Shown here piece by piece: positions 34,144 through 42,992 of a stretch of DNA of 64,000 nt (within the stretch, counting starts at the first letter, position 1; every line of letters starts with the position of its first letter). The stretch is from Acidobacteriaceae bacterium. GTDB taxonomy: Bacteria; Acidobacteriota; Terriglobia; Terriglobales; Acidobacteriaceae. The translations under genes and the position numbers were made by a program. The stretch spans positions 1-64,000 of the forward strand of contig DASZBM010000003.1 of assembly GCA_035944135.1 (NCBI GenBank), in the 5' to 3' direction. The notes under the pieces were generated by a model. The model searched no databases and was not told the origin of the DNA. It was given only the letters and a program-made list of their open reading frames with translations.

Positions 34144-34584
34144 GGTCTGAACCTCTGGACAGTTATGCGAGAAATGGTGAACGAAACTGCTTTAAGTTGA
34201 TCCGCGCACCAGCATACAGCACTGGTCGGATCTGGACGGGACCGGCAAACGGGCAAAAACAACGCAGATCCCCTTCGGGGGATGACAGAAAGAAGGGCAA
34301 AAGCACTCGCGCGCTACCATGCGCGATAACCCACCCTTTCACGATGAAACCGTGAAAGGGTAGGCCACCCGGTTCCTTTCCTCACGATGGAGCGATGAAA
34401 AGATGGGCCACCCGGCAAAAGCAGGTCCTTCCGCTTCGGCAAGCTCAGGGTCAGGATGACAGAAAGAAGGGCAAAAGCAAAGCAAGAGCAAAACACTCGC
34501 GCGTCTTAACGCGCGATGCCCACCTTAGCGACGATGAAGCCGTCGCGAAGATGGGGCACCCGATTGTTCGCTGATTGGTTCGGG
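34144..34584. other. Mosaic repeat region between secreted protein gene and carboxy-terminal protease gene
   Basis: No gene was seen in 441 bases. From about 34256 it is built of repeat pieces: GCAGATCCCC...GGATGACAGAAAGAAGG; two copies of CACTCGCGCG followed by a variable stem and a GCACCCGG-like end (34307-34372, 34493-34562); a palindrome CCCTTTCAC/GTGAAAGGG at 34333-34363 approximately; a degenerate copy around 34380-34415; and the CCTGAGC element at 34417-34460 on the minus strand. Confidence 0.6.
34417..34460 (-). repeat. Dispersed intergenic repeat (copy 2, inverted)
   Basis: Read on the minus strand: GTCATCCTGACCCTGAGC ... GGACCTGCTTTT. Closely matches 11946-11990. Confidence 0.65.
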
Positions 34585-36222
34585 CTATTGGTGGGCGGTG
34601 GTGGTGTCGGGGGCGGTGCTGGCGGTTTCGGTGGTCTTCTGCTCGGAGGGAAGCTTGTGCTCTTCGAGAGCAAGGGCCTCGGGCATGAAGGTGAGGGCCT
34701 GCTTGATCTGCGGATCCCACTCGGCGCGGACCTTCAGGCCTTCGGCCTGGCCGAACTGGGAGGTGAAGAGCTCGGCTTTGATCATGGCCTTGGTCCAGTC
34801 GAGATTGTCGGCGAAGTCCTTCTCGGTGTAGTCGATCTTCTGCGAGTGCAGGAAGTTCTGGAACTCGCTGAGCACGGCATCATCGACGGTGAAGTCGCGC
34901 GAGATGGTGTGGTTGGCCAGATAGTGCGTCGAGAAGTCGAAGAAGGCGCGGTGCGGAGGGGTGAGAAGCAGCTCCTGGAAGTGAGTGGTCTTGATCTCCG
35001 GAATCTTCTCGTCGGGGGTGATGCCGCCGCCGCCGTAGACCGGACGGCCGGCGTCGGTCAGTTTGACTTCGCGATTGGTTTTGTCGGCGGGCAGCGCGTC
35101 ATTGCGAACATAGTAGTAGTCATACAGCGAAACGTTGTTGTAGTTGCGCTGGATGAGGCGGCCGGACGGCGTGTAGTAATGGAAGGTCGTCAGGGCGAGA
35201 CCGGTGTTCTCGGAGATCGGGAAGACGGTCTGGACGAGCCCTTTGCCGAAGGTGGTTTCGCCGACGATGAGGGCACGGTCGTGATCCTGCAGAGCGCCGG
35301 AGACGATCTCGGCGGCGGAGGCGGTGTCGCGGTTCACGAGAACGACGACGGGGTACTTGAGGTTAGAGCCGGTCGGCGCGCGGTAGACCTGATCCGGGAA
35401 GGCGCGGCCGCGCTGGGAGACGACGATCTGACCCTTCTGGAGGAACTTGTCGGCGGTATTGACGGCCTCGTTGAGCAGGCCGCCGGGGTTTTCGCGGAGG
35501 TCGATGACCAGACCCTGGCAATTGGGGCCGAACTTGTCCAGCGCTTCCTGGACCTCGTGGGAGGTGGTCTCCATGAACTGGGTGACGTGGATATAGCCGA
35601 CGTTCGGCTTGATCATGAAGGCGATGTCGACGGAGTAGCGGGGAATCTCGTCGCGAACCAGGTCGAAGACGAGGGGCTTGGCCGAGCCCTCACGCGCCAT
35701 GGTGACGCTGACGTGAGTGCCGCGGGGCCCTTTGAGCATGGAGGCGACGGCGGCGGAGTCCATGTTCTCCGTGGACTTGCCGTCGACGGCGAGGATGACG
35801 TCGCCGGGGCGGATTCCGGCCTTGTAGGCGGGGGTGCCCTCAAACGGGGCGAGCACGACGATCTTGTTTTCCTGCGGCTGGATCTGCATGCCGACGCCGT
35901 AGTACTTGCCGTGCTGGTCTTCGCGCATCTGGGCGAAGGCTTTGGGATCGTAGAAGTTCGAGTGGGGGTCGAGCACGTGGAGCATGCCCGGGATGGCGCC
36001 GTCGTAGATGGATTTGTCGACCTGGTCGGTGTTGAGCTTGTCCGCGTAGTTCTGCTCGACGAGGGCGTAGACGTCGGTGAACTGCTTCATGGAGTCGCGG
36101 AGGGTGGACTCGTCGGAGGCGGATTGAGCGGCGACGCGACCGCCGATGATGGAGCCGGTGACGCCGCAGGCAGTAAGGAAGATGGCTGCGGAAAAGAGGG
36201 CGCGGCGGGTACGCGAAGTCAT
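34585..36222 (-). CDS. ctpA: Carboxy-terminal processing protease (S41) with PDZ domain
   Basis: A 545-residue periplasmic serine protease. The N-terminus (M-T-S-R-T-R-R-A-L-F-S-A-A-I-F-L-T-A) acts as a signal or anchor. A helical region holds D-P-H-S-N-F-Y-D, and a PDZ domain follows (G-T-P-A-Y-K-A-G-I-R-P-G-D-V-I-L-A-V-D-G). The S41 catalytic Ser lies in N-R-D-T-A-S-A-A-E-I and the Lys in F-G-K-G-L-V-Q. ATG 36222 was chosen by signal position; the open frame extends much further upstream, but that part is antisense to the parvulin gene. C-terminal residues 500-545 are Glu/Thr-rich. It is divergent from the SurA-like gene, which fits a periplasmic quality-control pair. Confidence 0.92.
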   Translation of the reverse strand: MTSRTRRALFSAAIFLTACGVTGSIIGGRVAAQSASDESTLRDSMKQFTDVYALVEQNYADKLNTDQVDKSIYDGAIPGMLHVLDPHSNFYDPKAFAQMREDQHGKYYGVGMQIQPQENKIVVLAPFEGTPAYKAGIRPGDVILAVDGKSTENMDSAAVASMLKGPRGTHVSVTMAREGSAKPLVFDLVRDEIPRYSVDIAFMIKPNVGYIHVTQFMETTSHEVQEALDKFGPNCQGLVIDLRENPGGLLNEAVNTADKFLQKGQIVVSQRGRAFPDQVYRAPTGSNLKYPVVVLVNRDTASAAEIVSGALQDHDRALIVGETTFGKGLVQTVFPISENTGLALTTFHYYTPSGRLIQRNYNNVSLYDYYYVRNDALPADKTNREVKLTDAGRPVYGGGGITPDEKIPEIKTTHFQELLLTPPHRAFFDFSTHYLANHTISRDFTVDDAVLSEFQNFLHSQKIDYTEKDFADNLDWTKAMIKAELFTSQFGQAEGLKVRAEWDPQIKQALTFMPEALALEEHKLPSEQKTTETASTAPDTTTAHQ

Positions 36223-36516
36223 GGCGGGGAAGGAACCTCGAACGAGAGCAGACAAGGCCCGGAAAGTGCGGAAATCGGGCCGCTGCACGTTGGACGAGTA
36301 TAGCATTCGGGCGGTGAGCATCGGGCGGTGACGATAGGGCGAGTCGATGGCAAGCAGAGGGGCTTGCGCGCAGGTAGAATGGTCGCACTGGATGACCTCA
36401 GGCAGGCGATGCGGTCGAACTAACAGCGCTGCAGAGCGGCTGGCAGCCCGGGTCGGGATGACCTGGGTCGGGCGGGCCGGAGAGTCTGCTGCGAGGAGAG
36501 GTCCCCGAAGGAACGG

Positions 36517-38457
36517 ATGATCAGGAAGCGCAATTATTCCCAGGCTTTTAGCCGGTTTCAGTTTCAGCGTATGAGCCGGTTTGCCGGCGTGGTTCTGGCA
36601 GCGTCGCTGGCTGCCACCCCGAGTTTGCTGGCGCAGGTAAGCGCTCAGCAGCCGAACTACCCGGTTCCGGGCGGCGGCGTGACGCCTGCTCCGCAGCCCC
36701 AGCTTCAGCTTCCTCCACTGCCGGCAGCGACGCCCATCACGCCGAACGGAACGGTCGTGGAGGATGTGGTCGCGCGCGTGAATGATCAGATCATCACGCG
36801 GAGCGAATACGCGCGGGCCGAGCAGCAGTTGATGGAGCAGGCGCGGCAGGAGAATGTGCCGGAAGCCGATGTTCAGGCAAAGCTGCATGACCTGCTGCGC
36901 GACATGATCGACCAGCAGTTGTTGCTGTCGAAGGGCAAGGAACTGGGCGTTACGGGCGATGCGGAGACGATGCGGCGGCTGGACGACATCCGCAAGCAGA
37001 ATCATCTGGACTCGATGGAAGCGCTGCAGAAGGCGGCGGAGCAGCAGGGTGTGTCGTTTGAGGATTTCAAGCAGCAGATCCGCAACCAGGTAATCAGCAA
37101 TGACGTGGTGCAGCAGGAGGTGGGACGCCATCTGAACCTGACGCGAGCGGAGGAAGAGAAGTACTACAAGGAGCATGGGAAGGATTTTGAGGTGCCGGAG
37201 CAGGTGCACCTGAGCGAGATCCTGATTCCCACTCCGGACAATGCGACCGATGCGCAGGTGGCGGCAGCGCAGCAGAAGGCGGATGCGGTAGAGGCGAAGC
37301 TGAAGGGCGGCGCGAACTTCGCGGATACGGCGAAGGCTGACTCGGGCGGACCGACGGCCGCGGCGGGTGGCGACCTGGGCGACTTCAAGCGCGGAATGCT
37401 GGGCGATGTGCTGGAGAAGGCGACGTTCTCGCTGCCGGCAGGGAGCTATACGCAGCCCATCCGGACGCGACAGGGATTCGTGATTTTGAAGGTGGACAGC
37501 CATCAGCAGGCGGGGATTCCGCCGCTGGAGACTGTGGAGCGGCAGGTGGAGGAGGCGATTTACTTCCAGCAGCTGCAGCCGGCGCTGCGCGCTTACCTGA
37601 CGAAGGCGCGCGAGGATGCGTACATCGACATCAAGCCGGGGTTTGTGGATTCGGGCGCGGCCAAGCAGCAGACCAAGCCTGAGTTCACCGCGTATGCTCC
37701 TCCTCCGCCGAAGAAGAAGACGGTGAAGAAGCAGCGCGTGGAGCAGGAGAAGGCTGCGAGGGCGCAGGCGGATCTGGCGGCAGCGCGTGAGAAGGAAGCT
37801 CAGAAGCAGGCAGCCAAAGCTGCGGTTGCTTCGGGTGGAAAAGCGCCGAAGAAACAGAAGATCCATCGCGAGAAGATTCGCTACGGGCAGGCGCCGGAGA
37901 AGGCGCTGCCGGGCGGCACGACGCAGACGGCGGAGGCGGGGAATGACGCTCAGCCGCTGGGGCAGACGGCGGGAGCGGCGATGGCGCCTTCCGAGTCGGT
38001 GACGACGCTGACGACGGGTACGGGTGCCGACGAGAACAGCACCGACGCGTTGGCGCCGAAGCCGGTGGCGGAGCGCAAGACGCGCTTCACGGATCGGGAA
38101 AAAGAGACGGAAGCGGCACGTGCGGAGCAGAAGGTCAGCAAGGCAGAGGTGAAAGCGTCGAAGCGGCCAGTTGCGGCGACGTCCCAGCAGACAGCTGACG
38201 AGAAGACGCGCGCGGCTCCGCTGGGCCTGAACGGGAATACAGGAAAGAAGAAAAAGGCGAAGGTAAAGCGGGTGAAGGGCGAGCCGAAGGAGCGGATGCA
38301 GGAGAAGCCGAAGCCGGTGGATACAACCCCGACCGTCGCTCCGACGGTGAACCCGGCGCTGGGCGGCACGGCGCCGGCGGCACAGGATGCGCCGGCAAAC
38401 CAGGCTCCGGCGGCAGGAACGCAGGCTCCGGCTCCGGGAACGGCTACGCCCCAGTAG
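36517..38457 (+). CDS. SurA-like parvulin peptidyl-prolyl isomerase with long basic tail
   Basis: A 646-residue exported folding factor. The signal peptide (to about residue 45) is followed by a Pro-rich segment and a SurA N-terminal chaperone domain (V-V-A-R-V-N-D-Q-I-I-T-R-S-E-Y). A rotamase domain runs from about 225 to 330 (V-H-L-S-E-I-L-I and Q-P-I-R-T-R-Q-G-F-V-I-L-K-V). From about 390 to the end it is a low-complexity Lys/Ala/Pro/Gln-rich tail. SurA carries outer-membrane proteins; the tail is unusual and may bind peptidoglycan or act as a disordered tether. RBS GAAGGA is upstream of ATG 36517. A hairpin follows the stop. Confidence 0.85.
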   Translation: MIRKRNYSQAFSRFQFQRMSRFAGVVLAASLAATPSLLAQVSAQQPNYPVPGGGVTPAPQPQLQLPPLPAATPITPNGTVVEDVVARVNDQIITRSEYARAEQQLMEQARQENVPEADVQAKLHDLLRDMIDQQLLLSKGKELGVTGDAETMRRLDDIRKQNHLDSMEALQKAAEQQGVSFEDFKQQIRNQVISNDVVQQEVGRHLNLTRAEEEKYYKEHGKDFEVPEQVHLSEILIPTPDNATDAQVAAAQQKADAVEAKLKGGANFADTAKADSGGPTAAAGGDLGDFKRGMLGDVLEKATFSLPAGSYTQPIRTRQGFVILKVDSHQQAGIPPLETVERQVEEAIYFQQLQPALRAYLTKAREDAYIDIKPGFVDSGAAKQQTKPEFTAYAPPPPKKKTVKKQRVEQEKAARAQADLAAAREKEAQKQAAKAAVASGGKAPKKQKIHREKIRYGQAPEKALPGGTTQTAEAGNDAQPLGQTAGAAMAPSESVTTLTTGTGADENSTDALAPKPVAERKTRFTDREKETEAARAEQKVSKAEVKASKRPVAATSQQTADEKTRAAPLGLNGNTGKKKKAKVKRVKGEPKERMQEKPKPVDTTPTVAPTVNPALGGTAPAAQDAPANQAPAAGTQAPAPGTATPQ

Positions 38458-38484
38458 AGCGGTTGTGAACCTGCTTTCTCACGG

Positions 38485-38509
38485 AAGAGCCCCGGTATTC
38501 GGGGCTCTT
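38485..38509 (+). terminator. Hairpin between parvulin and YhaM-like genes
   Basis: A perfect 10-bp stem (AAGAGCCCCG at 38485-38494, complement at 38500-38509) with a 5-base loop. It has no long T tract, so it may be a weak terminator. Confidence 0.6.
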
Positions 38510-38530
38510 GCCATATTCTGAGACGAACCG

Positions 38531-39673
38531 ATGAAAGACTTCTTTGTTGCCGATGCGGCGCGCTTTGAGAACCAGGTGGTCACGACCTTCTTCTGTTTGG
38601 CGTCGATTAGTTTGAGGGACCGCAAGGGCGGTGGCGGGCAGTATCTTGCGCTGACGCTGTCGGATAAGACCGGGCAGTTCGAGGCAAGGATGTGGGAGGA
38701 GTTCGCGAACGTTGTGGAGACGTGCGCGGAGGGCTGCTACGTCAAAGTGCAGGGACAGATTTCGAAGTACAACGGCAAGTTTCAGATCACGCTGACGCGG
38801 ATGCGTCCGGCGGCCGAGGGCGAGATCGAATCGGCGGACTTCGTGCCGACCACGCAGTACGAGGTTCCCGCGATGATGGCGGAGCTGCGCGGGTATGTGG
38901 AGAGGTTTGCGAATCCGCATCTGCGCGCGCTGGTGCTGAGGTTCTTCGATGATCCGGGGATTGGCGCGGCGTTTCAGGAGGCGCCGGCGGCGAAGCGGCT
39001 GCATCATGCGTGGCTGGGCGGGTTGCTGGAGCATGTGCTGGCGCTGGTGCGGGTGTGTCGGGCGACTGCGCCGTTTTATCCGGAGGTCGATCCGGACCTG
39101 CTGGTGACCGGAGCGATTCTGCACGACATCGGCAAGGTGCGGGAGCTGAGCTGGCGGTCAAATTTCAACTACACGCTGGAAGGGCAGCTCGTCGGGCACA
39201 TCACGATCGCGCAGCGGATGCTGGCAGAGGCAATCTCTGCGATGGATGCGGAGGCGCGTGAGCGCGCGCAGGTGAATGGCGAAGAGCCTGTGGTGTTTCC
39301 GGAGCCGCTGCGTGTGCTGGTGGAGCACATGATCCTGGCGCATCATGGCAAGCTGGAGTTCGGTTCGCCGAAGCTGCCTATGACGCCGGAGGCGATGCTG
39401 CTGAGTGCGCTGGACGATCTCGAGGCTAAGTTCCAGACGATGCGCGCGGAGTTTGCGGCGGCTCGGGACGCGGGTCGGCGGCCTGATGAGCCGACGGAGT
39501 GGGTGCGGTCGATGGACCGGAACCTGTTCGATTCGCGCAGATTTCTGGAGTCGCAGGCGCCATCGAAGGATGTGATCAGCCCGCCGGTGCAGGAGGAAGA
39601 ACCGCAACAAGCAGAGCACGCCTCCACTCCGAAATCCATTGAGGATCAGCCCTTCGAGTTTCGAGAGATCTGA
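38531..39673 (+). CDS. yhaM: YhaM-like 3'-5' exoribonuclease (OB fold + HD domain)
   Basis: A 380-residue protein. The N-terminal OB-fold part (about 15-100, Y-L-A-L-T-L-S-D-K-T-G-Q-F-E-A-R-M-W) is followed by an HD phosphohydrolase domain from about 150. HD metal ligands are in A-K-R-L-H-H-A-W-L-G-G-L-L-E-H, I-L-H-D-I-G-K, H-I-T-I-A and H-M-I-L-A-H-H-G. This is the architecture of B. subtilis YhaM, which degrades RNA or ssDNA 3' to 5'. The C-terminus is an acidic Glu/Gln tail. Its stop overlaps the next ATG by one base. Confidence 0.88.
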   Translation: MKDFFVADAARFENQVVTTFFCLASISLRDRKGGGGQYLALTLSDKTGQFEARMWEEFANVVETCAEGCYVKVQGQISKYNGKFQITLTRMRPAAEGEIESADFVPTTQYEVPAMMAELRGYVERFANPHLRALVLRFFDDPGIGAAFQEAPAAKRLHHAWLGGLLEHVLALVRVCRATAPFYPEVDPDLLVTGAILHDIGKVRELSWRSNFNYTLEGQLVGHITIAQRMLAEAISAMDAEARERAQVNGEEPVVFPEPLRVLVEHMILAHHGKLEFGSPKLPMTPEAMLLSALDDLEAKFQTMRAEFAAARDAGRRPDEPTEWVRSMDRNLFDSRRFLESQAPSKDVISPPVQEEEPQQAEHASTPKSIEDQPFEFREI

Positions 39674-41145
39674 TGAAGTGGGCGCAGGGGCGGCGGGCGC
39701 GGATTCTTTTCTCGATATCCGCCGTGTTTTTGTGGGTTGCCGCAGCTTCTGCGCAGGTCTTTGACATCACTCACTTCGGAGCGAAGCCGAACTCAAGCGA
39801 GCCGGCAACGGGTGCGTTTGCGAGCGCTATTGCTGCGGCGAAAGCGGCGGGCGGAGGGACGGTCTTTGTGCCGGCAGGGCACTACATCTCCGGGCCGATC
39901 GAGTTGATCTCGCATTTGAAACTGGAGTTTGGACCGGGATCAGTGGTGGAGTTTCCGGCGCAGAAACTGCCGCTGACGTGGGGGCGGCAGCAGGGCGTGG
40001 AGACGTTGACGCCGGTGCCGCTGATTGGCGGACATGATCTCGAGGACGTGACGATCACGGGCACGGGAACGCTGGTGAGCTCGAATGCGGATTGGATGAA
40101 GCTGCATCCGCGCAAGCTGGGCGAAGCGAATCATGCGGTGAGTAATGAGTACGCGACAGGCAAGCAGATGGATGACGTCGGCTCGGCGAACGGGCCGAAC
40201 TGGGAGCGGCTGCTGAGCGATCTGGAGGCGCACAAGACGATTCCTCGCGCGGAGTATGAGGCTGCGGGTGAGGAGCTGCGGCCATCGTTTGTGCGGCTGA
40301 TGAACTCGAAACGTGTGCTGATCGAAGATGTGCACTTTGAGGGCTCGCCGATGTGGACGGTGCACCTGCTGTACACCGAGTGGGCGACGGTGAGGAATGT
40401 GGTGATCGAGACCTATCCGGGCGTGCACACGGACGGAATCGTTGTGGACAGCTCGCGGTTTGTGCATTTGACGGACGACTACATCGATACAGGTGATGAC
40501 GGGATTGTGATCAAGTCCGGCAAGGACGCGGACGGCTTGCGCGTGAACCGACCGGCGGAGGATGTCACGATCACGGGATGCACGGTGCATCATGCGCATG
40601 GAGCGGTGACGATTGGCTCGGAGACCTCTGGATCTGTGCGGAATATTGTCGCGGCGAATATCACGGCGGTGGAGACAGAGGCCGGCATACGCATCAAGAG
40701 CCGGCGCGGGCGCGGAGGCGAGGTGTCGGATGTGCGGTTCAGTAACTGGACGATGCGGAATGTGGGGCGCGCGATAGAGGTGACGAACTTCTATCGTATG
40801 GAAGGCGAGAAGCCGAATCTGGATGAGGCCGAGCCGGTGAATGCAGGCACGCCGCGCTTTCGCGATATCGCGATCAATGGCGTGACGGTGGATGGAGCGA
40901 AGGAACTGGTGGTGATCGATGGGCTGCCGGAGAGCCCGATCGATGGACTGCGGCTGATAGATGTTGTGGGTTCGGGGCAGAGCGGACTGGTTGCGTCCTA
41001 TGCGACGGACCTGCAGTTGAGCGGCGTTGAGCTGAATGTGGAGAACGGCGTGCCATTTCGCTTCAGTAATACTCGGGACCTCGTGCTGGATCGCGTGACG
41101 TCGCGGAGGCATCCGGCGGACGTGCAGGTCATTGAGCGACGCTGA
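39673..41145 (+). CDS. Glycoside hydrolase family 28 (polygalacturonase-like)
   Basis: A 490-residue secreted beta-helix enzyme. Signal peptide about 1-27. GH28 active-site pattern: I-D-T-G-D-D-G-I-V-I-K-S-G (catalytic Asps), H-A-H-G-A-V-T-I-G-S-E-T (the family G-H-G-x-S-x-G-S region, here A-H-G-A-V-T-I-G-S) and G-I-R-I-K-S-R-R-G-R-G-G (R-I-K). It probably cleaves pectin or a related galacturonan outside the cytoplasm. It overlaps the YhaM-like stop by one base (TGATG), so they may be co-translated although unrelated in function. Confidence 0.9.
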   Translation: MKWAQGRRARILFSISAVFLWVAAASAQVFDITHFGAKPNSSEPATGAFASAIAAAKAAGGGTVFVPAGHYISGPIELISHLKLEFGPGSVVEFPAQKLPLTWGRQQGVETLTPVPLIGGHDLEDVTITGTGTLVSSNADWMKLHPRKLGEANHAVSNEYATGKQMDDVGSANGPNWERLLSDLEAHKTIPRAEYEAAGEELRPSFVRLMNSKRVLIEDVHFEGSPMWTVHLLYTEWATVRNVVIETYPGVHTDGIVVDSSRFVHLTDDYIDTGDDGIVIKSGKDADGLRVNRPAEDVTITGCTVHHAHGAVTIGSETSGSVRNIVAANITAVETEAGIRIKSRRGRGGEVSDVRFSNWTMRNVGRAIEVTNFYRMEGEKPNLDEAEPVNAGTPRFRDIAINGVTVDGAKELVVIDGLPESPIDGLRLIDVVGSGQSGLVASYATDLQLSGVELNVENGVPFRFSNTRDLVLDRVTSRRHPADVQVIERR

Positions 41146-41223
41146 GCGCAACGAGCGAAGCGGCTCGCTATAATCGCTTAATCAGCGCATATTGATTTGG
41201 TTTCGGCGCGTCTTTTTTCTTTT

Positions 41224-42411
41224 ATGCTTCGATTTTCTACAGCGGGTGAGAGCCATGGTGAGGCTCTGGTTGCACTGATCAGCGGATTGCCCGCGGGTAT
41301 TCCGGTTGACCAGGAGTTCGTGAACCGCGAGTTGTGGCGGCGTCAGCAGGGATATGGGCGCGGCGGCCGCATGCGGATCGAGAAGGACGAAGCGCACATT
41401 CTCTCCGGCGTGCGGCATGGCAAGACGATTGGCTCACCGATTGCGATGACGCTGGCGAATCGCGACTGGAAGAACTGGGAACAGATTCTGCCGGTTGAGG
41501 GTGGCGATGCGTCGCAGCATAAGGCTGTGGCGAGCCCGCGGCCGGGGCATGCGGATCTTGCGGGTGCGCTGAAGTACGACTTTAAGGATGCGCGTTACGT
41601 GCTGGAGCGGGCGAGCGCGCGCGAGTCGGCGGCGCGAGTGGCGTGTGGCGCGCTGGCGAAGCTGCTGCTGCGGGAGCTTGGAGTGCAGGTCGTGAGCCAC
41701 GTTGTTCGCGTGGGAACAGCGCAGCTTGCGCGCGAGGTTTCGTTTGATGAGGTCGCAGCGATTGCTGGCCGCGACGAGGTGATGCTCGCGTGTGCGGATG
41801 CGGAGTCCGAGGCCGCGATGAAGGGCGAGGTCGACAAGGCGCTGCGCACGGGTGATACGGTCGGCGGAGTGTTTGAGGTGATTGTGCACGGGCTGCCGCC
41901 GGGCATCGGCACGCACGTGAATTGGGATGAGCGGCTGGATGGCTTGCTGGCGCAGGCGCTGATGAGTCTGCAGGCGGTGAAGGCGGTTGAGCTTGGACGC
42001 GGAGTCACGGCAGCCGAATCGCCAGGGTCCGCGGTGCACGATGCGATTGCGTATGCGAGCGAGGGAGAGGGCTCGGGCGAGGGCTTCACGCGATTCCGCC
42101 GCGAGAGAAATAATGCTGGTGGGGTTGAGGGCGGCATGTCGAACGGCGAGGATGTCGTGGTGCGCGGCTATCTGAAGCCGATCTCGACGCTGCGTCGGCC
42201 GCTTGGCTCGGTGTCGTTTGAGACGCGCGAGGCGACGAAGGCATCGTATGAGCGGTCGGATGTTTGCGTCGTGCCGGCGGCGGGAGTTGCGGGCGAGGCC
42301 ATGGTTGCGCTGACGATTGCGCGGTTGGTGCTGGAGAAGTTCGGCGGCGACAGCCTGAATGAATTGAAGCGCAACTTCCACGGATATTGCGAACAGATTC
42401 GAGCGTTTTGA
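41224..42411 (+). CDS. aroC: Chorismate synthase
   Basis: A 395-residue last enzyme of the shikimate pathway, turning EPSP into chorismate with reduced FMN. Motifs are F-S-T-A-G-E-S-H-G at the N-terminus, G-Y-G-R-G-G-R-M, S-G-V-R-H-G-K-T-I-G-S-P-I, R-P-G-H-A-D-L and R-E-S-A-A-R-V-A near residue 140. I use ATG 41224, which starts at the conserved M-L-R-F-S-T. No strong SD is visible (the upstream run is T-rich). aroB, an earlier enzyme of the same pathway, lies at 48444-49589 in a separate transcript. Confidence 0.95.
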   Translation: MLRFSTAGESHGEALVALISGLPAGIPVDQEFVNRELWRRQQGYGRGGRMRIEKDEAHILSGVRHGKTIGSPIAMTLANRDWKNWEQILPVEGGDASQHKAVASPRPGHADLAGALKYDFKDARYVLERASARESAARVACGALAKLLLRELGVQVVSHVVRVGTAQLAREVSFDEVAAIAGRDEVMLACADAESEAAMKGEVDKALRTGDTVGGVFEVIVHGLPPGIGTHVNWDERLDGLLAQALMSLQAVKAVELGRGVTAAESPGSAVHDAIAYASEGEGSGEGFTRFRRERNNAGGVEGGMSNGEDVVVRGYLKPISTLRRPLGSVSFETREATKASYERSDVCVVPAAGVAGEAMVALTIARLVLEKFGGDSLNELKRNFHGYCEQIRAF

Positions 42412-42413
42412 AT

Positions 42414-42986
42414 ATGAGCGAAAAGAAGGAAAACGAGAGCGCAACTGCCGTTGCCGCGACTGAGCAGGAAGGTGCGAAGATCCATCCGATCGTGAAGTAT
42501 CCAGACCCTGTGCTGGCGACAAAGGGCGCGGCGGTGACGGAGTTCGGGCGGGAGCTCGCGCAGTTTGTGGAAGAGATGTTTGCGAGTATGTATGCCGCAC
42601 ACGGGATCGGCCTTGCGGCTCCGCAGATCGGCGTGTCGAAGCGCATCACGGTGATCGATGTGAGCTTCAAGGAACAGCCGGAAGACAAGCTGGTGCTGAT
42701 TAATCCGGAGATCGTGGAGCGCGAGGGAAAGCAGTTCGAGGAAGAGGGCTGCCTGAGTCTGCCGGAGATCCGCGAGAAGGTGCAGCGCGCGGCGCGTGTG
42801 AAGGTGCGGGCGCAGGATGTGAACGGCGAGTTCTTTGAGGTTGAAGGCGAGGAGCTTCTTGCGAGAGCGATGCAGCACGAGATCGACCACCTGGATGGCG
42901 TGCTGTTCATCGACCGGCTGAGCACGCTGAAGCGCGACCTGGTAAAGCGACGGATCCGCAAGCTGCAGAAGAACGGGCAGTGGTGA
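42414..42986 (+). CDS. def: Peptide deformylase
   Basis: A 190-residue metalloenzyme removing the formyl group from new proteins. The three family motifs are present: G-I-G-L-A-A-P-Q-I, E-G-C-L-S-L-P and Q-H-E-I-D-H-L-D-G (Cys and two His bind the metal). The N-terminal 25 residues are a Glu/Ala-rich extension. ATG 42414 lies 2 bases after the aroC stop. fmt follows in 6 bases, giving the classic def-fmt pair that couples formylation and deformylation. Confidence 0.96.
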   Translation: MSEKKENESATAVAATEQEGAKIHPIVKYPDPVLATKGAAVTEFGRELAQFVEEMFASMYAAHGIGLAAPQIGVSKRITVIDVSFKEQPEDKLVLINPEIVEREGKQFEEEGCLSLPEIREKVQRAARVKVRAQDVNGEFFEVEGEELLARAMQHEIDHLDGVLFIDRLSTLKRDLVKRRIRKLQKNGQW

Positions 42987-42992
42987 CGGCCG

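Noticed and set aside
34516-36303. 595-codon open frame antisense to the S41 protease
   Set aside because: Shadow of the protease gene, Gly/Asp/Val-rich, no domain and no good start signal.
36223-37866. Extension of the protease frame by about 550 codons upstream
   Set aside because: This part is antisense to the parvulin gene. The real signal peptide starts at 36222.
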